A stretch of DNA of 64,000 bases from an uncultured Oscillospiraceae bacterium (GTDB lineage: Bacteria > Bacillota > Clostridia > Oscillospirales > Oscillospiraceae), in NCBI GenBank assembly GCA_934591845.1, contig CAKTPO010000001.1, positions 1 through 64,000 on the forward strand, given 5' to 3'. Both the position numbers and the translations under genes were made by a program. How positions within the stretch are numbered: position 1 is the stretch's first letter; each line of letters starts with the position of its first letter. Of this stretch, positions 39,462 through 46,609 are shown in pieces. Below the pieces are notes generated by a model. It saw only the letters and a program-made list of their open reading frames with translations, made no database searches and was not told the DNA's origin.

Positions 39462-39958
39462 TATGCACCTAAGCTTCTGCGAAGATAATGCAGTGCCTCC
39501 GGGCTGCTGAGCCCCAGAACCACCTCTAGCTCTCCGGAAAGCATTTTTTCCGCGTCACGCAAAAAGTTTTCGTCACACATGTGCAGTCGCTTTCCCTGGG
39601 CTTTCTGATTGGCCCGGTGGGTGTAGAGCGTGCATACCGTCTGGAAAAGGCACTCCCGGCTGGTACCGCTGAGGGTTCTGTAGAACTGCTTCCGCTTGTT
39701 TTCATCCGGTATCCAGTTGCTGACCCGAATCTCCGGGGCAGAAAGCAGCCGCTCCAACTCCTCCTGACAGGCCAGAGGACACAGCTTTGACATGGCCGCC
39801 TCATTTCCCACCGGCACAAGATACTGGCTTCCGCTATGCCCAACCGGTTTCAGCACCAAATATCGCCGGGGTTCCTTATCAACGACCCGTTCCTGAATGT
39901 CCGTTACCTGGCATACCCCATGAGTCCCGTACACCGCCATCTCGCCCACCTGAAACAT
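39461..39958 (-). CDS. CarD family transcriptional regulator
   Basis: This 165-residue protein begins MFQVGEMAVYGTHGVCQVTDI, the Tudor-like RNA polymerase interaction domain of CarD/CdnL proteins, followed by YLVLKP and a helical C-terminal domain. CarD proteins bind the RNA polymerase beta subunit and stabilise open complexes. In Clostridia several copies are usual, so the exact regulon is unknown. AGGAGG stands before the ATG. A minus-strand promoter (TTGATA, 40003-40008; 17 bases; TATTTT, 39980-39985) overlaps a plus-strand promoter. Confidence 0.85.
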   Translation of the reverse strand: MFQVGEMAVYGTHGVCQVTDIQERVVDKEPRRYLVLKPVGHSGSQYLVPVGNEAAMSKLCPLACQEELERLLSAPEIRVSNWIPDENKRKQFYRTLSGTSRECLFQTVCTLYTHRANQKAQGKRLHMCDENFLRDAEKMLSGELEVVLGLSSPEALHYLRRSLGA

Positions 39959-39973
39959 GGAAAAATCCTCCTC

Positions 39974-40002
39974 TTGACAAAATATATCTATGGTGATATA
40001 AT
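39974..40002 (+). promoter_or_regulatory. consensus promoter facing a short non-coding region
   Basis: TTGACA (39974-39979), exactly 17 bases, TATAAT (39997-40002). No coding frame follows before the terminator at 40128-40169. Confidence 0.7.
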
Positions 40003-40008
40003 ATCAAA

Positions 40009-40169
40009 TTTTTCGGATTATTTCAAATGGTGCTTTTCACGAATTTTAGGCCTTCCTTTTTGGCAACTTTCACAACCCCCTCAGGCTCTTTTGAAATTTT
40101 TCCCTAAAAAGCCGGGGTAAAAACATAGCCCGTGGGCGTTGTTTTCAAATCCCACGGGCATTATTTTTT
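40009..40169 (+). ncRNA. candidate small RNA between the CarD-like gene and ispA
   Basis: A transcript of about 160 bases would begin near 40009 and end at GCCCGTGGG...CCCACGGGC with an ATTATTTTTT tail (40128-40169). Internal complementarity includes ATTTCAAA near 40020 with TTTGAAAT near 40090, which could close a long hairpin. No coding frame with a ribosome site was seen. The 3' end touches the ispA stop codon antisense. The same hairpin also serves as ispA's terminator, so its presence alone does not prove the RNA. Confidence 0.4.
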
Positions 40170-41046
40170 AATTTCTGCGTTCGGTCAGGCTGATGGCCAA
40201 CTGGCGCATGTATTCTGTATCGGAAAATCCATCCAGGCAGTCCAAAGCTTCCTGGGTGTACTGCTTGACCAGTTCTTCGCACTTGTTGACTCCATAGAGT
40301 CTGACAAAGGTGTTTTTACCCGTATCCACGCCGGTAGCCTTGCCAAGCTCTGCCGCATCACCGATCACGTCCAGAATGTCATCCCGGATTTGGAACGCCA
40401 GACCCAGGAGGCCTGCAAATTTGATGGCACAGTGCAGCTGCTGCTCACTGCCGTTCCCGGCGATGACACCCAGTGCGCAGGCGCAGCGAATGAGGGCACC
40501 AGTTTTTCTGGACTGAATATCCAGAACCTCCTGCTCAGAACATTTCCGTTCTTCGCTGAGAATGTCCAGCACCTGCCCCCCGATCATACCCAGAGAACCG
40601 GCACACTCGCTGAGAATACCAATGGCATTGGCAAGCTGCTTCCGGTCTTGCAGGTTTGCCCGGGTCGCCACCGCAAAAGCATCTGTCAGCAACGCATCCC
40701 CTGCCAGAACGGCCATGCCCTCTCCGTAGACCTTGTGATTGGTCAGGCGGCCCCGGCGGTAATCGTCATTGTCCATGCAGGGCAGATCATCGTGGATCAG
40801 GCTGTAGGTGTGGATCATTTCCGTTGCCGCCGCCAAAGGCAAGGCATCCTTGGGGTCTCCACCGCACATCTTGCAGAAATCCAATGTAAAAATTGGGCGA
40901 AGCCGTTTTCCGCCTGCCAGGAGGCTATAGTTGGCGGCCTCAAAAATCAGTTTCTGAGGCTCCTGGCTGTAGGGGGTGTAGATGGATTCCAGATAGGCTT
41001 CGATTTGCTTCCGATAGTTCAGGGATACTTCTTCAAGATTCTTCAT
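40168..41046 (-). CDS. ispA: polyprenyl synthetase (farnesyl diphosphate synthase)
   Basis: This 292-residue prenyltransferase condenses isopentenyl diphosphate with allylic diphosphates to make farnesyl diphosphate, precursor of bactoprenol and quinone side chains. Both Asp-rich motifs are present: LIHDDLPCMDNDDYRRG and FQIRDDILDVIGD. GGKRLRP lies near the N-terminus. The ATG at 41046 follows GGAGG and overlaps xseB by 14 bases. The frame reaching 41244 is a shadow of xseB. It is the last gene of the asp23-nusB-xseA operon. Confidence 0.94.
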   Translation of the reverse strand: MKNLEEVSLNYRKQIEAYLESIYTPYSQEPQKLIFEAANYSLLAGGKRLRPIFTLDFCKMCGGDPKDALPLAAATEMIHTYSLIHDDLPCMDNDDYRRGRLTNHKVYGEGMAVLAGDALLTDAFAVATRANLQDRKQLANAIGILSECAGSLGMIGGQVLDILSEERKCSEQEVLDIQSRKTGALIRCACALGVIAGNGSEQQLHCAIKFAGLLGLAFQIRDDILDVIGDAAELGKATGVDTGKNTFVRLYGVNKCEELVKQYTQEALDCLDGFSDTEYMRQLAISLTERRN

Positions 41047-41266
41047 CAAAAAGTACCTCCTTCGGTTCTCCGTCTGCTCCGGCGGTGATCTGCTGCACCT
41101 GGAGCTTTGCGGTCTCCAATAGCTTTTCACAGCTGCGAACCAGCTCTGTCCCCTCCTGGAACAGCTTGAGGGATTCATCCAGTGCCACATCGCCCCGTTC
41201 CATGGCCCGCACGATCTGCTCCAAGCGCTCCATGTTCTGCTCAAACGTTTGGTTCTTTTGATTCAT
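41033..41266 (-). CDS. xseB: exodeoxyribonuclease VII small subunit
   Basis: This 77-residue helical protein has the family pattern FEQNMERLEQIVRAMERGD...LDESLKLFQEG. Several copies bind one XseA subunit. The ATG at 41266 follows AAGGAG. Overlaps with xseA (26 bases) and ispA (14 bases) indicate a tight operon. Confidence 0.94.
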   Translation of the reverse strand: MNQKNQTFEQNMERLEQIVRAMERGDVALDESLKLFQEGTELVRSCEKLLETAKLQVQQITAGADGEPKEVLFDEES

Positions 41267-42470
41267 CGCCAGTCTCCTTTGCACTTAAAACCGAGGCAGC
41301 AACGGTACCGTCACTGACCATAATTGATATTTCCGCACCCTTTGTTACCTGCTTCACAGACCGCAGTACCGCCCCATTGGGGGTCAGTGCCATGGCATAG
41401 CCCCGGCTTAATACTTTCAGTGGGCTCATGGCATCCAGCTTTGAAACAGAGGCTACAAATTGGGCATTCCGGGCAGAGAGGATCCGCTCCTGAGCCGCCG
41501 TCATTCTGTTTTTCAGCAGCAGCAGCTCTTTTCCCTTGCTCTCCATATAGGCCAATGGGCTTCGCAGGGCCGGGTTGGAAGCCAAGGCTTGAAGCCTGGT
41601 GGTTTCCAGCTTTAGCTGACGGTTCAGGGCTCCTGCCATGGCGGCATACAGTGCATCCAAGTTTTGCGCCAAAGCTTCCTGGTCCGGCACCGCCAATTCC
41701 GCACCGTTGGAGGGTGTGGCCGCCCGAAGGTCTGCCACATAGTCCGCAATGGTCACATCCGGTTCGTGGCCGACTGCGGAAATCACCGGAATTTCCGACT
41801 CATAAATGGCATAGGCCACCCGTTCATCATTAAAGGCCCACAAATCCTCCAAAGAGCCGCCGCCCCGTCCGACGATCAGCAAATCTGCAAGCTTCCAGGC
41901 GTTGGCGTAACGGATCGCCGCCGCAATTTCCTCTGGGGCTGCCGTTCCCTGTACCCGCACCGGAAAAAGCTTTACCTGTGTCAAAGGGTAGCGCTTCCGA
42001 AGGATCCGCAGAATATCATGTACTGCCGCTCCGGCGGAGCTGGTCACAACGCCAATGGTTCCGGGATATTTTGGAAGTTTCTTCTTTTTTTCCGGGTCAA
42101 AGAGTCCCTGCTGTGCCAGTTTCTTTTTGGTCTGTTCAAAGGCTGCGTACAAATCGCCTACGCCGTCCACGGTCATTGCGGAACAGTAGAGTTGGTACTG
42201 CCCGTCTCTGGAGTACACTGTGATTCGCCCCAGGGCGATGACCTTCATGCCGTTGGCGGGACGAAACCGAAGTCCCATGGCGTTTCCCTTAAACATGACA
42301 CACTTTAAGGCGGATGATTCATCCTTTAGGGTAAAATAGTGGTGACCGGAGGGATAGCATTTATAGTTGCTGATCTCTCCACGGACGGCCACCTGGCTCA
42401 GGCGGGGGTCTGCATTCATCATGCCCTGAATGTATTCGTTGACCTGTGTAATGGAATAAATCTGTGGCAT
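41241..42470 (-). CDS. xseA: exodeoxyribonuclease VII large subunit
   Basis: This 409-residue catalytic subunit digests single-stranded DNA from both ends. An N-terminal OB fold (AVRGEISNYKCYPSGHHYFTLKD) precedes the nuclease domain with VVTSSAGAAVHDI, IVGRGGGSLEDLWAFND and SAVGHEPDVTIADYVAD, then a coiled-coil C-terminus. The ATG at 42470 lies 1 base after the previous stop, with GGAGGG overlapping that gene's end. Confidence 0.95.
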   Translation of the reverse strand: MPQIYSITQVNEYIQGMMNADPRLSQVAVRGEISNYKCYPSGHHYFTLKDESSALKCVMFKGNAMGLRFRPANGMKVIALGRITVYSRDGQYQLYCSAMTVDGVGDLYAAFEQTKKKLAQQGLFDPEKKKKLPKYPGTIGVVTSSAGAAVHDILRILRKRYPLTQVKLFPVRVQGTAAPEEIAAAIRYANAWKLADLLIVGRGGGSLEDLWAFNDERVAYAIYESEIPVISAVGHEPDVTIADYVADLRAATPSNGAELAVPDQEALAQNLDALYAAMAGALNRQLKLETTRLQALASNPALRSPLAYMESKGKELLLLKNRMTAAQERILSARNAQFVASVSKLDAMSPLKVLSRGYAMALTPNGAVLRSVKQVTKGAEISIMVSDGTVAASVLSAKETGDESKEPNV

Positions 42471-42471
42471 G

Positions 42472-43395
42472 TTATCCCTCCGTCAGACGTTTTGCAAGGA
42501 CTGCAACGCCCATGGCGTTGTCGGTAGAATACTGTGGTTCCGCAAAAATCGACTTTAGCGGTGCCATCCATTGCCGCAGAAGCTTGTTGGATGCCACACC
42601 GCCGGAGAAAACCACAGGAAGCCCCGGGTAAGCATCCAGTGCTTGCTGCGTGGCCTGAAATACGGCCCCAGCTACACACCGCAGGGCAAAAGCCGCCGTC
42701 TCCGGGGGTGTCTGCCCCTGCTCATAATACTGCTGTACCTTGTTTTGAATTCCGGAAAAAGAGAAGCTGCGCTCGGTGCATTTTACACGGAACCGGTCAT
42801 TCCCTGTTGCTTCGTTACTCAGTTCATCCAGGTGTTTTCCGGCGGGAAACGGCAAGCCCAACAGCTGGCCGGTACGGTCGATCAGCTGACCGGCGGAAAT
42901 ATCCGTGGTGCCACCGATTTTTTCACACTTGACGTTCCTGCCATCCGGCGAAACCAGCAGCAGTTCTGTGGTACCACCGGAAAGGTGCCAGGATAGGAAT
43001 GGGCTGTCCATCAAATCCATCCGCTTCGCACTCCACAGGGCCGCCGCAATATGGCCCTGCTGATGGGAAACCTCTATCAAAGGAACCCCAAGGGCCTGGG
43101 ACAGGAGGGCCGCATGGGATACGCCCACCAAAAAGCAGGGCATATAGCTGCCTTCCACCGCTCTTGGCCGGGTACTGACACCAATTGCCGTTATATTTTT
43201 CTCAGGAATATGGGAAAACAGCCTGCCAGACAGCTCCGGCAGGCTTTTCGTATGTGCAAAAACGGCATCGGATTGGCGCAGTCCCAGCGCCCCCTGTTTT
43301 ACAGGAAGCAGCTTTCCGCAATTCTCCCCCCATTGCTCATCCAGATAGGCAATGGAGGTTGTATAATTGCTGGTATCAATGCCAACCACACTCAT
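42472..43395 (-). CDS. TsaD/Kae1 family (M22) protein, probable paralogue
   Basis: This 307-residue ASKHA-fold protein starts VVGIDTSNYTTSIAYLD and has the metal-binding pair in VSHQQGHIAAAL, then LSGGTTELLLV and VFSGGVASNKLLR. True TsaD, which makes t6A37 of tRNA, is usually about 335-340 residues with a HLEGH-type motif. This shorter form in the nusB-xseA operon matches a clostridial paralogue of unclear function. The ATG at 43395 lies 1 base after the nusB stop. The longer frame to 43575 is a shadow of nusB. Confidence 0.8.
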   Translation of the reverse strand: MSVVGIDTSNYTTSIAYLDEQWGENCGKLLPVKQGALGLRQSDAVFAHTKSLPELSGRLFSHIPEKNITAIGVSTRPRAVEGSYMPCFLVGVSHAALLSQALGVPLIEVSHQQGHIAAALWSAKRMDLMDSPFLSWHLSGGTTELLLVSPDGRNVKCEKIGGTTDISAGQLIDRTGQLLGLPFPAGKHLDELSNEATGNDRFRVKCTERSFSFSGIQNKVQQYYEQGQTPPETAAFALRCVAGAVFQATQQALDAYPGLPVVFSGGVASNKLLRQWMAPLKSIFAEPQYSTDNAMGVAVLAKRLTEG

Positions 43396-43396
43396 A

Positions 43397-43858
43397 TCAG
43401 TTTTCCTCTTTCTGCTCGGTAAGGCTTCTGGCGAAAGCACCCAGAATGCCGTTTGCGAAAGCGCCGGTATCATCACCGTCGTAACGTTTTGCCAGACGGA
43501 CAGCCTCGGCAATGGCAGCGCCGGTGGGAACGTCATCAACATACAGAATCTCGAAAATCGCCAGCTGCATGACACACCGGGTCAATCTGGAAATCCGGCT
43601 GATGTCCCAGCCGATGGAATACTGCTGGATCACGGCATTCAGCTCTTCACTGCGGTTGGCAACACCAGAAACCACGGTATCAATATAGCGCAGCTGGGCA
43701 TTGCTGGGACGGTCAGTATAGACGGTATTCTCCTGGGACAGAGTGGAATAGTACTCTTTGTTAAACCGGGTGGCAACCACGCTTTCCGGTTCTTCACCGG
43801 TAAACTCCCGGGCGTAAATCAAATGGACGGCCAGTTCTCTTGCATCAGATCTTGTCAT
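43397..43858 (-). CDS. nusB: transcription antitermination factor NusB
   Basis: This 153-residue all-helical protein binds boxA RNA with NusE (S10) in rRNA antitermination. Typical segments are ARELAVHLIYAREF at the N-terminus and ILYVDDVPTGAAIAEAVRLAKRYDGDDTGAFANGILG near the C-terminus. It sits between an Asp23 gene and xseA, the standard order in Firmicutes. Confidence 0.94.
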   Translation of the reverse strand: MTRSDARELAVHLIYAREFTGEEPESVVATRFNKEYYSTLSQENTVYTDRPSNAQLRYIDTVVSGVANRSEELNAVIQQYSIGWDISRISRLTRCVMQLAIFEILYVDDVPTGAAIAEAVRLAKRYDGDDTGAFANGILGAFARSLTEQKEEN

Positions 43859-43869
43859 GACAACTCCTC

Positions 43870-44238
43870 TTACTTACGGGAGATTCCGCAGACATTGACA
43901 TTGACCGCATGGACCTTCACACCGGTCATGGATTCCACGGCGGAAGCCACCGCGGTCTGCACACTGTCGGCCACATCCACAACGCTGTAGCCGTAGCAAA
44001 TCAGAATATCCGCATCAATGGTCACGGAATTGTCTTCTGCGATCATAATTTTCAGGCCCTTGCCCCAGTTTTTAACACCAACAAACTCCGCAACCTCGTT
44101 GCCGGGCTTGGCATAAATACCGGCTGCGCCTTCCACCTCGGAAACCGCATGTTCTGCGATCACTTCTACAACATCTTCAGAAATCAAAACATTCCCGTTT
44201 TCTTCAGCCTGGGTAATGTACTGCTTATATTCAGCCAT
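43870..44238 (-). CDS. Asp23/Gls24 family protein (YqhY-like)
   Basis: This 122-residue protein has the family core ISEDVVEVIAEHAVSEVEGAAGIY and VTIDADILICYGYSV, then VKVHAVNVNVCGI. YqhY relatives next to nusB are linked to control of lipid (acetyl-CoA carboxylase) metabolism in Bacillus; the role here is inferred. It is the first gene of the nusB-xseA-ispA operon, with a promoter at 44290-44317. Confidence 0.9.
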   Translation of the reverse strand: MAEYKQYITQAEENGNVLISEDVVEVIAEHAVSEVEGAAGIYAKPGNEVAEFVGVKNWGKGLKIMIAEDNSVTIDADILICYGYSVVDVADSVQTAVASAVESMTGVKVHAVNVNVCGISRK

Positions 44239-44289
44239 AATAATTCCCTCCTAAACATCTGCATGCTTTGGCACTGCATACTTTCGTTC

Positions 44290-44317
44290 ATTGTATCACA
44301 AATCCAGAAAAATACAA
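44290..44317 (-). promoter_or_regulatory. probable promoter of the asp23-nusB-xseA-ispA operon
   Basis: On the minus strand TTGTAT (44312-44317), 16 bases, TACAAT (44290-44295), about 50 bases before the asp23 ATG. Confidence 0.6.
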
Positions 44318-44337
44318 TGTTTTTTTCTCAATAATAT

Positions 44338-44370
44338 CCCCCTGCCAGAAAACTTGCGGCAGGGGGATAT
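44338..44370 (-). terminator. hairpin after the ClpP-like gene
   Basis: CCCCCTGCC and GGCAGGGGG form a strong stem just after the ClpP-like stop. The tail ATATTATTG is U-poor, so it is a weak or structural terminator. Confidence 0.5.
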
Positions 44371-44375
44371 ACACA

Positions 44376-45059
44376 TTACTTTTCGTGTTTCCGCTTTTCG
44401 ATCATACGGTGCAGGCAGCTCAGCGCATCATTCAGCCCTCCAAGGTGGTCAATGAGGCCAGATGCCACCGCTTCCTTGCCGTAGAGGATGGTTCCCACAT
44501 CCGTGGCCATTTCCCCTGTGGCCATCATATAACGCTCAAATTCTTTTTTGGAAATCTTGGAATTGGCGGTGACAAATTCTGTGATCTGCTCCTGTATTCT
44601 CTGGAAATACCGGAATGTCTGGGGTGCGCCTACCACAAGGCCTGTCATGCGAACGGGATGGACGGTCATACTGGCCGTTGGCGTAATGAAAGACCGTTTG
44701 GTGCAGACAGCCAGGGGAATTCCAATGGAGTGACCGCCTCCCAACACCAAAGATACGGTGGGCTTTTTCATACCGGAGATCATTTCCGCAATGGCAAGTC
44801 CCGCCTCAATATCTCCACCCACGGTATTGAGGAGCAGCAGAAGACCGTCCACATCGTCGCTTTCCTCGATTCCCGCCAGAAGCGGCAGGATGTGTTCATA
44901 CTTTGTGGTCTTTACCGTTTCCGGCGCGACCTGGTGGCCTTCGATTTGGCCGATAATGGTCAAGGTATAAATATTTCCCTGCTGGGAGCGGGTCATGTCA
45001 GAGCCAAGCTCCAGTATTTGGTTTCGTTCTTCTTTTTTAAAATCCGCATTCTTTTCCAT
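44376..45059 (-). CDS. ClpP-like serine protease, TepA family
   Basis: This 227-residue protein has the crotonase/ClpP fold with LLLLLNTVGGDIEAGLAIAEM, the nucleophile serine in LGGGHSIGIPLAV, and the His in MTVHPVRMTG. It resembles Bacillus TepA, linked to secretion and spore-related proteolysis. It is distinct from the true ClpP at 50387. The gene has its own GGAGG ribosome site and is followed by a hairpin. Confidence 0.85.
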   Translation of the reverse strand: MEKNADFKKEERNQILELGSDMTRSQQGNIYTLTIIGQIEGHQVAPETVKTTKYEHILPLLAGIEESDDVDGLLLLLNTVGGDIEAGLAIAEMISGMKKPTVSLVLGGGHSIGIPLAVCTKRSFITPTASMTVHPVRMTGLVVGAPQTFRYFQRIQEQITEFVTANSKISKKEFERYMMATGEMATDVGTILYGKEAVASGLIDHLGGLNDALSCLHRMIEKRKHEK

Positions 45060-45109
45060 CTTTCACCCTCCTTTGTTTTCTAGCATAACCCCATTGGACA
45101 ATTTCATTC

Positions 45110-45138
45110 TTGCCAAATTGAAAAAAACGGGTTATAAT
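45110..45138 (+). promoter_or_regulatory. SigA-type promoter of ybaK
   Basis: TTGCCA (45110-45115), 17 bases, TATAAT (45133-45138), 16 bases before the ATG at 45155. Confidence 0.8.
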
Positions 45139-45154
45139 ACGGGCGGTGATAAAT

Positions 45155-45628
45155 ATGTCAGCAAAAACAAATGCCATTCGCTTTGTGGAGCGGGCAGGGA
45201 TCCCCTGCTCTGAAAAGTTCTACGATTACGATGAAAACGATTTAAGCGGAATCCATGCCGCCCAGGCTATAGGGATGCCGGAAGAACAGGTTTTTAAAAC
45301 CCTGGTCGCCCGTGGAGAGCGGACCGGTATCAACGTGTTCTGTATTCCCGTTTATCAGGAACTGGACCTTAAAAAAGCAGCCAGGGCAGCAGGCGACAAG
45401 AATATGGAGCTTGTGCATGTAAAGGAACTGCTGAATCTCACAGGCTACATTCGCGGCGGGTGCAGTCCCATCGGCATGAAGAAGAAATACCCTACTTTCT
45501 TTGATGAACTGTGTCTGCTGTCAGAGGAAATCGCCCTGTCCGCCGGAGAGCGGGGGCATCAAATCATCGTACCGCCAGAACCCATCATCCAGCTCATAGG
45601 GGCGAGCGTTGCGGATTTAACCAAATAG
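45155..45628 (+). CDS. ybaK: Cys-tRNA(Pro)/Cys-tRNA(Cys) deacylase YbaK
   Basis: This 157-residue trans-editing protein of the YbaK/EbsC family hydrolyses mischarged Cys-tRNA(Pro). The conserved lysine is in EEQVFKTLVARG, and the family blocks ELDLKKAARAAGDK and GYIRGGCSPIGMKKKYP follow. The ATG at 45155 is preferred over a GTG at 45146. A TSCPD gene follows after 20 bases, and a terminator ends the unit. Confidence 0.92.
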   Translation: MSAKTNAIRFVERAGIPCSEKFYDYDENDLSGIHAAQAIGMPEEQVFKTLVARGERTGINVFCIPVYQELDLKKAARAAGDKNMELVHVKELLNLTGYIRGGCSPIGMKKKYPTFFDELCLLSEEIALSAGERGHQIIVPPEPIIQLIGASVADLTK

Positions 45629-45648
45629 AAATAGAGAGGATATTGATC

Positions 45649-45903
45649 ATGCACTACGAGTATACCACCAAAGGCACCTGTTCCCGGACGATTTTCTTCG
45701 ATTTGGAGGACGGAAAGGTTCACAACGTCCAGTTCATTGGCGGCTGCAATGGCAATCTGAAAGGAATTGGCGCACTGGTTGAGGGCATGAACGCCCAGGA
45801 TGTGATTGAAAAGGTTGCGGGCATTCAGTGCGGCTCCAAGTCCACCTCCTGCCCCGATCAGCTGGCGGCCGCTCTGAAGCAGGCCGTTGCGGAAGGAAAG
45901 TAA
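45649..45903 (+). CDS. TSCPD domain-containing protein (TIGR03905 family)
   Basis: This 84-residue protein contains the name-giving motif STSCPDQLAAAL, with FIGGCNGNLKGI and VAGIQCGSKS. The conserved cysteines suggest metal binding; related domains occur at the ends of class II ribonucleotide reductases. The function of the stand-alone form is unknown. GAGAGGA precedes the ATG. The gene is cotranscribed with ybaK. Confidence 0.88.
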   Translation: MHYEYTTKGTCSRTIFFDLEDGKVHNVQFIGGCNGNLKGIGALVEGMNAQDVIEKVAGIQCGSKSTSCPDQLAAALKQAVAEGK

Positions 45904-45916
45904 AAAGCCAAAAGAA

Positions 45917-45981
45917 GCAGCACTCTGTATTCCCTAGGACAGTCAGAAAGACTCTCTGGGAAACAGAGTGCTGTTTTGTTT
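45917..45981 (+). terminator. terminator of the ybaK-TSCPD transcript
   Basis: CAGCACTCTGT and ACAGAGTGCTG form an 11-bp stem around a large structured loop, followed by TTTTGTTTT. Confidence 0.8.
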
Positions 45982-46014
45982 TAATTGATATGGTAGGACA
46001 CCAAAACCCGGCGA

Positions 46015-46599
46015 TCACATTTTAACGGCCCGAAGAATTTGCTTGACCAATTCTTCCCGACCGTCTCCCTTTTCTGCGGAGAAGGGAATCACAGGGCAAT
46101 CCTCCGGCAACTCCAAATCCTGACGAATGAGGGCAAGATTTGGCTCTAACTCACTTTTTTTCAGCTTATCCTTTTTGTTGGCCAGAACCACAAAGGGGCA
46201 GCCGGAATCCAGAAACCATTTTGCCATGGTGATGTCATTATTCGTGGGGGGATGGCGGTAGTCCACAATCAGCACCCCCAGGGTAATGCGGTTGGCAGCA
46301 AAATAATCCTCCATCAGTCTGGCCCAGCGGTCCTTTTCCGCCTGGGGGACTTTGGCAAAGCCGTAGCCGGGCAAATCTACCAGATAGCACTGTTGGGCCA
46401 GGAGAAAATAATTCACGTGGACGGTCTTCCCCGGCTTATCCCCTACCTTGGCCATGCTCTTTCTTTGCAGCAGACGGTTAATGACAGAGGATTTGCCCAC
46501 ATTGGACTTTCCGGCGAAGGCGATTTCCGGCAGCCGCTTTCCCGGGAAATCCTTGGGGGAGGCAGCGGAAATCAAAAATTCCACATTTTGAAAATTCAT
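46015..46599 (-). CDS. engB: ribosome biogenesis GTPase EngB (YsxC/YihA)
   Basis: This 194-residue TRAFAC GTPase works in assembly of the 50S subunit. G1 AFAGKSNVGKSSVINRL, G3 LVDLPGYGFAKV and G4 ANKKDKL are present. The ATG at 46599 follows AAGGAGG, 10 bases after the lon stop. The order lon-engB is standard in Firmicutes. Confidence 0.95.
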   Translation of the reverse strand: MNFQNVEFLISAASPKDFPGKRLPEIAFAGKSNVGKSSVINRLLQRKSMAKVGDKPGKTVHVNYFLLAQQCYLVDLPGYGFAKVPQAEKDRWARLMEDYFAANRITLGVLIVDYRHPPTNNDITMAKWFLDSGCPFVVLANKKDKLKKSELEPNLALIRQDLELPEDCPVIPFSAEKGDGREELVKQILRAVKM

Positions 46600-46609
46600 T
46601 GCTGCCTCC

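Noticed and set aside
38629..39468. 280-codon N-terminal extension of the pyruvyl transferase frame
   Set aside because: It is antisense to the HAD gene, while a ribosome site and family-typical start exist at 38628.
40168..41244. Longer ispA reading from 41244
   Set aside because: The extra 66 codons are out-of-frame xseB sequence; the ATG at 41046 has GGAGG and a family-typical N-terminus.
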